This document shows, piece by piece, positions 35,501 to 46,629 of a DNA stretch of 64,000 nucleotides. Source of the DNA: Hippophae tibetana (lineage: Eukaryota > Streptophyta > Magnoliopsida > Rosales > Elaeagnaceae); contig CM072808.1 of NCBI GenBank assembly GCA_037013495.1, forward strand, positions 7,851,319 to 7,915,318. The letters are read 5' to 3'. Below the pieces are notes generated by a model. It made no database searches. It was not told the DNA's origin and saw only the letters and a program-made list of their open reading frames with translations. The translations under genes and the position numbers were made by a program. Positions within the stretch are counted from its first letter, which is position 1. Every line of letters starts with the position of its first letter.

Positions 35501-38500
35501 TCGGGTTGCGAAGCTCACTTCGACGCCTTGATTTCATTTTTTTCGTCAGAGGCGAATTTCGCCGATGATTCAAGGGCGGTCATCCGCGCAAAACTCATCC
35601 ATGAAAATGCCAGTAATTGCCGGCGAGAAAGGAAAAAAAGGCGAAAAGGGGGCGATTTTTTGGTTAAATGCATTACGAGATGTTTTTCCATACTTTTCGC
35701 ATTGAGTTCTAGCTATTTCTGCGCCTTCTGATTGGTCATAAAAATAGAAAGGCATGAATTGCGCAAGAAGTTCTTTTGGTTAAAAGGCCAGCGCTGATAA
35801 CTGAGACGATGGATCCAATGCTCCAAACTATTCTTGCAAAGGACCAAGGAAATGAGCGGGCTAAGTAAACATCTTGAAAAGAAGGAATGAAGGGCCGCCT
35901 CTGACGGAAAGAGGAAATCCATCCGCAAAAAAATCGAATTTCTCCAGTCGCGAATAAAGTTCTTCAAGATGTCGATCCGGATTGGGTTTTTTTTCGCATT
36001 TTTAGTGAAGGCGAGAAAGGAAAAAAAGGCAAAAAGGGGGAGATATTTTTAGTATGTTTTATCATTTTTAGGGTGGGCCCCCTCTTCTTTCGTCTATGTT
36101 TTGGGTAAAGATGGGAGAATTTTCAGAGGAAATCGGGTTTTAAATTTCCAGAATCATAAATGCATGAATGTGATGTACCAAAAAATCTTCGGGCCAAGAG
36201 CTTCTTGGTTTCCAATAATTTATGAAGTAGATTATTATATTCTTACGATTCATTAAATTTGATGATTTGTACGCTAATGTCCATTCCAATCACTTTCTAC
36301 AAAAATTAGAGGGGGGGACCAAGAGAGTATCTTATGTCATAATCGTTGGAAATATGCGAACAAAATGTTTGTTGGGTTAATAAAGACTTTGGCTACTTCA
36401 CCTAATAGGTTAACCTTTTGAGATGGAACCAAATTTCTCACAAATGGTATCCGAGCCACCCCCAAACATAGTCATTATGAACAGCTATATCAATCTCCTA
36501 ATGAAGGCATGGGTTCCATCTGAGTGAACTTTAGGTTCATTGTGGTCTCCATCAGCATGAACCCAAACCTCCCTATGGGCTTGAGAGGTGCTGGACACAA
36601 TGTAATGGATGAAGATAATGCATCTTTGATTGTGAGGATATGAACTCAATGTAAAACACAAAAATAATGCGTATCTTAGGGGAGCCAAAGCATGTGGTAC
36701 TTTGTTCGATGGGGAGATTTTTTGAAATGTGCTAACAAAGTTTCATACTTGGGATGATTCATGGGTTAATAAGTATACTTCATCTAATAAGTTAACTTTT
36801 TAAGATGGAATATCAAATTCCTTACAATAATCATAGCCAAGAAAAAAAATTCTACAATTACAACAACAGCCACAAATGTATTATTCCTATGAATATAAAA
36901 GGAGCATCCATAAAGGAAAGAAAATGGACAAAAGTGACAACATTCTCCCCAAATAGGATGAAATTTTTATTTGCTATTACATAGTGGGTTCAATTTCAAT
37001 TTACTACTTTTGGTTTTTCATTGTCATTTTAATACATTATCTATGGATTTCATTTCAATAACCTATTCCAATGATATTGCCCGAAAAATTCACCATAATT
37101 GAGCTAAATTGATCGCAAGCTTCTCAAATGTCAATTTGTTGAGGATATGTTCATCACAACACTATTACTAAGCCAAAATGAAGGGGTAAGATTCCATAAA
37201 TCCTTACAGGATCTTAAATTCAAAATTCTCTCTAAATCTTTACTTAATCTAAAATCATCATCCAAAATCAAAAGCGTTGTGGCATCACAAGTATATACAA
37301 GTAAGCAAGCATCTGATTGCTACTTAAGACTAATTATGTCAATATGAAGTAAGCAAATGCTCTTTTAGGAAACTTAGGATATCATGGCCTTGTTATTGGC
37401 TTCCAAGATATGTCGTGAGGATTCCATCTAGCTGCTGGGGTAGAATATGCACAGAAGGTAATCAGTAATTTTCAGCCATGGATGTTCATTTCAGATGCTG
37501 AAGTGTTGACTAATGCCTCTTCATAAGAGACTGCAAAACAGGATCAAGGACCTCTTCTCAGGCTCAAAGAAAAGCTAAAGATTTCCCAAGCACACTCCAT
37601 GGATTAGGGTTTGTCAATATGAATACTAGGAAAACGGGGGTTAAATATGATGAATTTGGGGAAAATGAGCTAACGTGTGTGTCACATACTCACATGTTCA
37701 TTTTGGCTTTAAAGCATAGTGTTGTGATGACAATACCCTTAAAATATTGAGACAAGGAGCACATAATCAATGTAGCTCAATTCCAATTAATTTTTTCAAA
37801 TTTCACCAAAGTAATTGATAAACTATCAAATTGACACCCAAAAAAAATACATTCAAGTTGAAACCATAGTTGTAGTGGCACTCGCTCCAAATAAAAAGAG
37901 AAAAAGAAATAAACTTTTAGCCCGTTGTGAAGAACACATCACAAATCAAAACAAGTACAGTGGAAACTTGGCGATAGCATTATAAGAAAAGACATCAAGG
38001 TTCCAAAAGGAATAGAGTGACATACCTTGACATAGAAAGGTCCCAAGCGGATAAGTGTCTTGCGAAACTACAATTTAAATTAAAACTTCTGTCAATTTAG
38101 AGAATTCATCATTTATACCCTAATAAAACTGAAGACATCAGTTTTTTCAAGAAGGAAAAACTAAATAATTTTGCAGACCACAGCTGCATGATAAAACCAT
38201 GTACCTTCACAGCACGTTTTCTTATGTCATGCACAAAAAAATGCCAGATTGTTAGCTTCAAGACATGGAATGAAATGATTGCTGCTCTATACAAAGCCAA
38301 AAATGGACCAAAACGGTATACAGAAGAAAAACTTTTAGAACTATAAGTTCCTAGAGCATGTCCAAATTCACTTTCAAGAGATTCCTTCCTCAATTTTGCA
38401 TACTCTGCTGATGGCCTTTCACCATGCACACTGGTATAGCCTGCGGAGTATCTGAGAAGAAAAACTAAGCTAAGTGCACATAAGTTTCCCACTTTCCAGA

Positions 38501-38670
38501 ATTCCTACACTTAAAGAGGCAGCAATCAACTTACAAACGGCGGGGTAAAAGATAATGTGGAAACGCATCTTCTGGTCTGTCCCAACTGTCAATGTACTTC
38601 TGTGAATTGAATGGTAGCCATTTCAGCAATACCGTCTCTATTGAACTATCAACTCTGCCATATTGTAAAG
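29538..38670 (-). CDS. plastid-type ABC1/ADCK (UbiB family) atypical protein kinase, 13 coding exons
   Basis: Members of this family are atypical kinases of plastids and mitochondria tied to prenyl-lipid and quinone metabolism; the substrate is unknown. Coding exons in order are 38535-38670, 38205-38451, 38026-38067, 34204-34275, 33937-34072, 33635-33792, 33245-33329, 32681-32883, 32354-32515, 31962-32111, 30660-30920, 29924-30193 and 29538-29786 (stop at 29538). All junctions are GT-AG and the phases agree, giving 722 codons without a break. Family motifs are KLGQALS (KxGQ, split between exons 38026-38067 and 34204-34275), AAASLGQVY, the lysine in [24 protein letters not shown] and FDFGMMGD. 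All the expected catalytic residues are present. The length fits plant plastid ABC1K proteins (about 700-790 residues). The start is uncertain (see 41435-41492). Two introns exceed 2.7 kb because of insertions. The subgroup within ABC1K is not assigned. Confidence 0.93.
31745..31825. mobile_element. CACTA-like terminal sequence with a hairpin, in an intron
   Basis: The right edge reads inward as CACTACTACAAAACGGGCC, the form of CACTA transposon ends. Next to it, AAAGTCGGTTCACGTGTTGAACCGACTTT-type sequence (about 31748-31778) forms a short hairpin, and a related TTGGTT/GACTTTAAAG pair follows. I could not find the matching left end in the intron 30921-31961, so it may be a truncated MITE. Confidence 0.5.
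34340..36110. other. GC-shifted block in the large intron; candidate organelle DNA insertion
   Basis: Composition changes sharply from about 30% to roughly 40-45% G+C, with CpG-rich runs (for example CCCCCCGGCTCAGGGGGG near 34405) and no transposon ends. Small frames at 35015-35260 and 35429-35731 have no product I recognise. The texture resembles plant mitochondrial intergenic DNA. A purine-rich motif of about 30 bp is repeated at about 35622 and 36011. Origin is inference only. It lies inside the 3.75-kb intron between exons 38026-38067 and 34204-34275. Confidence 0.4.
36335..36826 (+). mobile_element. TRIM-like miniature LTR retrotransposon
   Basis: Two short direct repeats (36335-36442, and one ending at 36826) share the blocks GGGTTAATAA, ACTTCA(C/T)CTAATA and AAGATGGAA with CA ends. 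Directly after the first is TGGTATCCGAGCC (36445-36457), one base from the standard initiator-Met tRNA site TGGTATCAGAGCC. A purine-rich TCGATGGGGAGA precedes the second. The total is under 500 bp with no coding, as in TRIM elements. Another purine-rich tract just before 36335 suggests a tandem or recombined form. It is inserted in an intron, antisense to the gene. Confidence 0.65.
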
Positions 38671-39026
38671 CTGCAAAAAGTAGCCAAATTGTAACTAAAA
38701 AAGAACAAAGACAATATCTTACTGGTAAAATACATAAACATCATGCAACAAAACCCTGCTGTAGCCTGCTGGATTGCAAAGTATATGTGTTATGTTTCTT
38801 TTTTCAGATCAAACATTATTTAAGGTGTCTTTAAACTGTAACTGTGACTTAGAATAGGGTGGGGAAGGGGTATTCTTAAGTCTTAACCACCATGCTACCT
38901 CAAGTTGAACAGTATTTTATTTAAATCACTAGCAAATTATCAATCGACAATTCAACCGACACACTATCTAAAACAGAAAATCCATAAAGTGGGATTAACA
39001 TATCACATGTAGTTCAAGATTATCAT

Positions 39027-41075
39027 CAGAGTTTCAAGAATACCAGAAAGAAATAGGAAGAAACTTAATGTATTATTGAAACTTGTACAGAAATGAAAAG
39101 AAACCTACAAACACAAGTAAAGGATCTGCTATATAAGCAAGAAGGATATATCAGTCTACATCTCACTACAACAGAAATACATTCACACACCCTAACACCC
39201 TCACCCAAACTAATGGACGAGAAAGGACGATTAGTTTGGGATGCAGAAACCAAAAAAAAAAGTGCAATTAGTGTCTAAAACAACTTGAAATGAAGAACTC
39301 AGTTAACAAATTGACAATCTTGTTTAACTCATCCACCCATTAGTTGTAGAACCATGTAATCTTGTTTCAATGATTTCAACAAATGAACTTCTGAAAGTCC
39401 ATCAGCACAGTGAAAAAGAGAGTTGTGATCAATCCAAATGTGGCTTGACCCAAAGATAGAAATAGCATCACCATCAGTAATGTATACAAGACTCGTTAAT
39501 ACCAGAAGACAACACGTTAAAACCAGAGGACAACTCGTTAATACCAAAGGACAACTCATTTACATGAGAAGAACTAGCAAGAACACGTTCAAAATTGATA
39601 TTGAAAGTTGACTGAGTAACCAAATCATGTGAATGTATTGAGAAAATCATGTGTTGACATTGAGAAACGAGTAGAACTAGCTGGTTTGTTTGAGGTAGCC
39701 CCTTACCATGTGTTGACTGAGGAAGTGCTAATATTGGAAATGAATTAATGTGAGAAGTTGATTGAGACAACTCCTCAGGGCCCCTGAACTGATGCTATAG
39801 GACTTGGGCCACTAGGAGTAGATAAAGAAGCTTTATGTGCAGATAAGAACATAGACTGTGAATCAGAAATTGAAGGTGACAAGTCACGTAAAGGACAAGA
39901 AAAAAAAGTGGACACAAGAATTTTGGAAATCTGCAGGCGTAGCAGAGAGAAAAACAAAGGGGACATCTCATGACTAGACTCAACAGCGCTGAAAGACGAC
40001 AAATCTGCAGAAACACCATGTGACAATAGCAGATTGACAAGAAATAAAACTATCAGGAAAAAAAAGTTCAAAATAGACAAGTACAGAAAACACACCTCAT
40101 TAAAGAAATCAGGCCTAAAAACATATATTTTCTCAAATACATCTCTAGAGTCCTCTGATTCATAAAATCCTTCAAGTTCCATTTTGCATTAGAACCAGAC
40201 TTACTGTTATCACCATGATAATGTTGAGATTTGTAACCATGCTCTTTCCCGTAAAATTTTGCTACATTGGCTTGAAAAAAATTAATAAATAAATAAATAA
40301 AAATAAAAACATTCTATCATAAAGCTCTTGTTTCTTTAATGTGTGCTCCTAACTCCCTAAAAGATTGTGAAAACCATTTATAGAAGCATTACTTTCCTCA
40401 TCTGAATATTTGAAATAAAAGACAAGTACTAGGTTCCAAGATCCCCAACTCCCAAACGAAGAAGAAACAATACTTGGAGGGACTACACCAGGAAGATTAT
40501 AGGGAGTAGCTTCTTGATGAACTACACCAAAAAAATCAAGCATGGCTAGAGGGACAACACCAAGAATATAACTTGAAACTGAAATGAGATGAGAGAACCC
40601 TAAGGTGGAACCTGAGGAGATTGATAACATCTCTATAGCTCTGCCCATTAGAACATTTGTCCGCCATTGAAGAGCTACAAAAGTAGGCTTTGAGAAAATG
40701 ATGAACCCAACTTGAATGAAGATCAAGAATAAAGTCAATTTACAGAAGCGAAACAAAGATCCTTAAATCCCTAAATTTTGGGTATAAAATCTCTAACCCT
40801 AGATAGAAATTAAGACATTAAGCCATATGGCACTGATACCATTCAGATTTTCAAGAATACCAAGAAGAAAGAAGAAGAAACTCAATGTATTATTGAAACT
40901 TCTACAGAAATGAAAAGCAACTTACAAACACAAGTAAAGAACCTGTTATTTGTAGCAGGAAGGATATATCACTCTGATTGACTATCTACACGTGTACATT
41001 ACTCACTAGTGCATGTTATAACAGACGTATATGCACTACAACAGAAATATATTCATACACTCTAATATTATTACA
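39027..41075 (-). mobile_element. deleted copia-type LTR element in the first intron
   Basis: LTR copies at about 39027-39197 and 40843-41075 share CAAGAATACCA(G/A)AA, TGTATTATTGAAACTT and ACACAAGTAAAG blocks. The left one lacks about 60 bp. On the minus strand, TGGTATCAGTGCCA (40828-40841) follows the right LTR. This matches the initiator-Met tRNA primer site and fixes the orientation as antisense to plus. The interior (39198-40827) has no gag or pol that I can recognise. It lies in the intron 38671-41434, in the same orientation as the kinase gene. Confidence 0.7.
39360..39485 (-). pseudogene. pectate lyase fragment carried in the copia-type element
   Basis: The minus strand encodes [20 protein letters not shown] followed by HCADGL. 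This is the strongly conserved core of plant pectate lyases (polysaccharide lyase family 1), which cleave pectin in the cell wall by beta-elimination. Only about 30 codons are recognisable. Both ends pass into unrelated sequence and no start, signal peptide or remaining active-site region is present. It lies just inside the 3' LTR of the element, which suggests a captured host fragment. Confidence 0.7.
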
Positions 41076-41434
41076 TGGACGAAGTTGAGCTTGCAAATAG
41101 ACATTGTAACGCAAATACATGTCTTACGATTTAATCCTCTGTTATATCATGTTAATGGACAATTCATGCACCAATTTCATTCGATTAATTAGTAAATTAA
41201 ACCTAATTACAGCGTGTGTCGTTTGGAACGTAAAAAACTAGCTTGGAAGGAGGAAATAGTGCATGAAATGCGAATTTCACATTTCAATTTTCACCAAATA
41301 TTTCAAATAAGTTTCTTTTTCAAATTTCCCACCAATCAAACAGAAATTAAATTGACTTTATTTAAAAATTAAAAAAAGAAGAGACTAAATTGATATTCAG
41401 AAATGAAAAGGACGAATGTAGAGAACTTAACTAC

Positions 41435-41492
41435 TTCGACAGAGCAATATGGCATGGCGGTGAAGCTTCAGACACGCAAAGGCGCTCCTCAT
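41435..41492 (-). CDS. candidate first coding exon of the ABC1 kinase gene
   Basis: An ATG at 41492 opens 19 codons (MRSAFACLKLHRHAILLCR) plus one base, ending at a possible donor GTAGTT (41429-41434). The first well-supported exon (38535-38670) needs exactly one leading base, so the phase fits and gives about 742 residues in total. The segment is basic and rich in Cys, Leu and Arg, as expected of an organelle-targeting start. The donor is not a strong one, and another first exon within 38671-41434 cannot be excluded. Confidence 0.35.
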
Positions 41493-41825
41493 CGGCGGTA
41501 ACGTCAGATCAATAGTGAAGTCCCATCAAAGAAAGAGAAATTTTGCACCGTAACTGTTAATGCACAAGTAACGCTCAACTATGGGCCCTGTAATTTGCGA
41601 ATAAAACGTTCATTCGAAGAGAGATAAAGGGGAGTCTGCTTGGAAACAAGGAACTTCCAGGTGTTGTCAATTGGCACACTCCGGAACACCAATCCTCTCT
41701 CAGACTCTCTCTAATCGACATGCGTCTGTACAGACTTGCGGGATAAGATTATACAAACCATCAATCCAATCCCGTTTATTTTAGGGTTTGTTGTTTCCAA
41801 ATTACCAAACTCGATAATTTTTTAC

Positions 41826-42838
41826 GGGAAGAATGGTCAGTTACATTTGTTTTTCGAAAGATGTAATTAAATTCCACTGTTATTGAAAATAGTAAAATTA
41901 ATCAAAAATGTCATAAAAATAACCGTACTAAGTCACGTGATTTTTATTAGATCTTTTTATAAAGACAAAATGATCATTATAAAAAAATAATTACTAAAAC
42001 TTAAAAAAGTTAAAACAGAAAAATTCAAAACTTTTATTGCCATCATCCACCATTGACCCAACTCTGCCACCTTTGATCATCATCCCAACGCCCCTAATAT
42101 TAGAACTGAAACACCTCTACCATCTAACCTCTATCATCAACACTTCTACCATAAGTCGTTATTCATCAAAAAATTCAAAAAACCCAAGCTATTTACCTCA
42201 GTGATAGTCATTATCGACGTCCTTATTTCATACTCTTGATAAGTATAATCTCCTTAATTGCCAATTAGTCAACCCAAGTGTTATTGTTACATGACTTCGA
42301 TGAAATCATCACAAAAACCCAAAAAAAAAACTTAAAATTGTTCATTGAGAAGGAAAGGATGATTTTGACGAAGTTAGATGATAGGAACACTTAGGCTTGA
42401 ATAAGGACAATGGTATTAACAATCGATGAGATGAATAGTTTGAATTTTTTTTGGATTTTTCTATGACCGACGACTTATGGTGGAGGTGTTGATGGTAAGG
42501 GTGGGATGACGAAGGAATTATAGTTCTTACAGTATGAACGTTATCAAAAATGATGACCAAAGATGATAGTGTTGAGCTGATGGTGGACGACGGTAATGAA
42601 AATTTCTAGATTTTTTTATTTTAATTTTTTAATCTCCATTAATTATTTTTTTATAATGGTCATTTTGCCTCTATAAAAAAGGTCACATGAAAATGACGTG
42701 ATTCCATATGGCTATTTTTGTGACATTTTTGGTTGGTCTAACTTTTTACAAAAACAAGGGAACTTCTGTGACCCTTCTCAATAACAAAGGGACTTAAGCA
42801 CACATTTTAAAAAACAAATGAATATGATCTTTTACTCC
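41826..42838. mobile_element. Mutator-like or foldback element with ~230-bp imperfect inverted ends
   Basis: The left 41826-42030 and the right 42600-42838 are imperfect reverse complements. Shared blocks include ATCAAAAATGTCA(T/C)AAAAATA, GGCAAAATGACCATTATAAA-like and the outermost GG..G.AA..(G)TCA....CATTTG. The middle is non-coding with short direct repeats. The flanks ATTTTTTAC and TTTTTTATG are similar but not a clean 9-bp duplication, so the superfamily is provisional. It sits about 330 bp upstream of the candidate start of the kinase gene. Confidence 0.6.
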
Positions 42839-43553
42839 TTTTTTATGAGTCCAAGTTTGCTACTTTATTTTTACTATGATATTTGTATATGTTATTACGA
42901 GGAATGTTAAGTATGTATAAATTTGCACTCATTTTTGTGTCTACACCACTTAAACTTCATGATATGTCATATATTATCCAAAAAACTAAATTATTCTCCA
43001 ATTTTAAAAACAATTAGGAAGCATGGTAGGATATGAAGGTTATGGTGCAAAAGTGTGTGCAAAATTGATAATATTAGCATTTTTCGTGTCATTAATACAC
43101 AATAAACATATGGGTGAAAGTTGTTAAGAATGTGTATATTTGAGTATTAAAGTGATTCCTTCTTTCAAGTGTTAGTTACGTATTATTGAAACATGCAGTG
43201 ACAAGCCAAGTGAAGACATGTATGAAGAAGTTAAATACTTCTATTCTTTTTCTTGGTGTATCTAGGTCATCTTGGACTTAGAACTAGAGACCTCGCTCGT
43301 AAAGTAAATAATCATACTTATAGTCCAACCAATTGGAAGAGAATCAATAAATTCTTTTTTGGGAACAAAGTACAAGTGATCTAAAATATAGTTTCACACC
43401 CATCAACAATTTGACATAAATCACAATAGGATTGAATTTTTGCATATCATGTTCAATTTTGTCCATTTTCTTATCTCATTAGCTCCAACTCTCTCTCTTC
43501 CCCTTTGATGAATGTCTTCTATGTTTTCTCATTAATTTCTTTGTTTTGTATAT
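42839..43553. other. AT-rich intergenic sequence
   Basis: I see no gene, repeat or element end here. Confidence 0.4.
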
Positions 43554-44867
43554 TGATGTACAAACTTTATATTTATAAAAAGCTTACTAATGTACAAATC
43601 ACTTATAATAAGCGACAAATATACTCCTAAGGTCGGTCTCTCAAGGAATTGTAGTGCTTTTAGATAATTCTTCAAATTTTTTTAAAAACAATTGAACAAA
43701 CAAGGAAAATAAAACCTAAATACCTTATCACAATGATTTGGGTTTTTAAAACCATAAACTAATAACAAATAATTAAAATATTAAATATGTATTTGACTCA
43801 AATAAAATCAAGATAGATATATAATTAATAATCAATGAAATATTTATAAGAATAATTAACTAGTTAATCATACTTGTTAGAAATATTATAGTTAATTAAA
43901 CTATAAATTCGAATTATTGATTTTTTTCTTTTAAATATGAAAAAGTCTTTTGATGGAGATCATTTTCTTTGTTAATCAAGCCACTTAATTTTCTATAACG
44001 AGGATATTTAACTGATTGATTAAATTATGCATTATATCTAAGGAAATAGAAAACATTTTAACTCCATGTTTTTGGCGGAATCACCATTTAAACTCTTGTT
44101 AAAGTTTTCTAAATTAGATTTGGGTAACGTGTTTGAAACTTAATTCTCAAATTTTTAATCTATTATGAAGAATAAATAACTAATGAATTATTCATAAACA
44201 AACATCGTAATAAATCTTGAACTAAAAAATAATATTCATTTATTTTATTACAAAAATGTTCAACTAAATAATCTACACAAACATAAAAATATAAATAAAT
44301 TTTCATAGGTAAATTTAACCAAACATGTTCAAATAAAAATTCATAATCAGTGATTTAAAATTAACATTCATTTAAGAAAATACAAAAAGATTATTTTAAA
44401 AATAAAATAATACATATCATATTTAATTACCACTAACGGATGGATGATGTTTTCTACTCCTAAATTGTGACATTGATCTTATTGAACCTTTAGATATCTT
44501 TTCTTTTTTTCTTGATTTGGAAAAACTCCCAAAGAAACTACCTCTAATATGTTATGAATCTAATCTATATTATATTTATGGAGATATAAAAACTAATCTA
44601 AAAACTATAAATTATGTTGCTAACCTAAATAACTTAATCTACTATTCATAATAAAATATTGTGCAAAGAGCTTTGGAGTCATAGAAAAGGACGATATGTA
44701 TTATTCCCTAGCATAGCACAAAGTTAAAAATATTTCACACAAGACAACCCAAGAAGGACTCGTACTATGTTTTGCATCGCAGCACGAAATGTTCAACTTA
44801 CCCCATAAATATTTCTGAGAGGTGTCCACTATGGCACATTATATTCTCGTTGTGGCATGCTTTTCTT

Positions 44868-45290
44868 TTATTGAATTTTTCTTGTGCCCCCTTACACATT
44901 GGTTGGTTCTTGATGTAAAACTTACATACCTTAGTCTTTTTATCTCTTATGATGCTATTTTTTAAGTGTTTCAAGTGTTGTGTCTTCGTGTGCTAACATG
45001 TTTATCTTTTTTGAAGTTAAAAACACCTGAAATACAACAAAACATACATGTAATTCTAAACAGTTAGATTTTGATGATTATTGAATTTTTCTTGTGCCCC
45101 TTTACACATTGGTTGGTTTTTTTATGTAAAGCTTACATACCTTAGTCTTTTTTTAGCTCTTATGGTGCTATTTTGAGTGTTCCAAGTATTGTGTGTTCGT
45201 GTGCTAATAAGTTTATCTCTTTTGAAGTTAAAAACACCTTAAATACAACAAAACATACATGTAATTCTAAATAGATAGATATTGATGGCT
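44868..45290. repeat. two-copy tandem duplication, period 210 bp
   Basis: The unit starting TTGAATTTTTCTTGTGCCCC at 44871 recurs at 45081, with matching TACACATTGGTTGG, CTTACATACCTTAGTC and AACATACATGTAATTCTAAA blocks. The copies differ by scattered substitutions and small indels, so the duplication is not recent. It lies at the end of LTR F next to the Athila insertion. Confidence 0.85.
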
Positions 45291-45299
45291 TTCATAATT

Positions 45300-46423
45300 T
45301 GACATAATTTATCACTTCTCAACTTTAACTTTAGTCTAATTTTATTTAATTTTTATTGTGTTTAGACTTCATTATTATTATTTAAATTTTATTGTAGATT
45401 TGCAAATAATGAAGATTCAAAATTTTAAAAGCATAATATCTAAAGACTCTCAAATTTAAATGAATATTTATTTACTCTAAGTATATATATATATATATAT
45501 ATATAACAAAAGAAAAAAAGAGGAGAAGAGCGGCAGAGACACAAAGAAACATCACCAAAAGAAGAAAATAAAATAAAAGGAGTAGAAACATAGAAATTGG
45601 GAAAAAGAGAAAACATGGGAGAAGACACGAAAATAGATTCTTTTTGTGATTCAATTTTCTTTCAATTTTTCTCATAAAATTATAGTAAATTTTTTTATTT
45701 TAAATTTAATTTTTCGTATGAACTAATTTTTCTTTATTCTAGGAAAAAGATGTAATTTAATTTTGAACTATGCTTGATTTTCTATGTCAATTTGAATTAT
45801 TCTCTTCATATTTGTTTGATTTATTCTGAGTTTATTGCTTCTAATTAACTAACTGGTCATTAATTAGATGATTTTAGTCTTGTGATTTACTATCGAAAGA
45901 AGGAATTATAGGATTGATATGGAATATTTCGGCATAGGTAAATATAGAAATCGAAAGACTTGTATGAACCTGTGTAGTTTTAAAATCATTAGTCTTAATA
46001 TTTTCTTGCTTTATTAAATTGCATACTCTTATGTAAATTAATTATCAAAAATGCTTCCAATTGACTATCGAAAGAGGCTTTTGGGTATTTTTTGGAGATT
46101 GTTTACAAATAGAGAAAATTAAATTCAATTAGCTAGATGAGCAAAGCATAGTGAGGGATTAGATGAAATCGATTTCCTAGAAGTTTTCTTCCCATTAATT
46201 TGATCTTTGAACAATATCTTTATATTCTTTTGCATATTTTCTTTAAATTAATTTTATTTTAAATTTCAAATACAACAACTTTAGTGACTTCTCTTGATAA
46301 AATTAAGATTAGTATAATTTTGGTATTTTTCAAAAATAAGCTACCAATCCCTGAGTACGATACTCTTCTTATCACTTTATTATAAAACTACGATACTTTG
46401 CATTTACAGTTTTTCATCGATCA
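45300..46423 (+). repeat. 5' LTR of the Athila-like element
   Basis: It runs from TGACATAATTTATCACTTCTC-like sequence to ATCGATCA. It matches 51731-51900 and 54390-55350 block by block, including the purine-rich AGAGGAGAAGAG leader. A (TA)n run at 45482-45506 stands at the point where the 3' LTR carries additional sequence and the solo LTR. Confidence 0.85.
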
Positions 46424-46429
46424 AGTTTT

Positions 46430-46446
46430 TGGCATCGTTACCGGTG
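46430..46446 (+). other. primer-binding site of the Athila-like element
   Basis: TGGCATCGTTACCGGTG lies six bases after the LTR end. It corresponds to the TGGCGCCGTTGCCGGGG leader typical of Athila-type elements. The LARD-like element's TGGTGTCGTTGTT (minus, 14638-14650) is the same site with other substitutions. Confidence 0.7.
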
Positions 46447-46629
46447 ATTGATTTTTTTTTGTTGCCAATATCGATACAAAGTAATCTTGGTTTTAATTTA
46501 GAATTATATTTATTTCATTTTATTTATTTATTTATTTTTCTTTAGGTATGTTTTTCTCGAAACATTATTCCTTTTGATCTGGAGATTGAAAGAACCTTTA
46601 GATCACGAAGAAAGAAAAAAGTACTAGAC

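Noticed and set aside
35429-35731. A functional gene in the GC-shifted block
   Set aside because: Short frame, no recognisable domain, no splice or start context; a viral or mitochondrial protein assignment could not be supported.
39775-40756. Long minus-strand frames between the copia-type LTRs as genes
   Set aside because: Hydrophobic, low-complexity translations without gag or pol motifs; most likely non-coding interior of the element.
45440-45675. Minus-strand hydrophobic frames near 45.5 kb
   Set aside because: They read a purine-rich LTR leader and a (TA)n run backwards; a similar frame at 54265-54588 arises from the other LTR of the same element.
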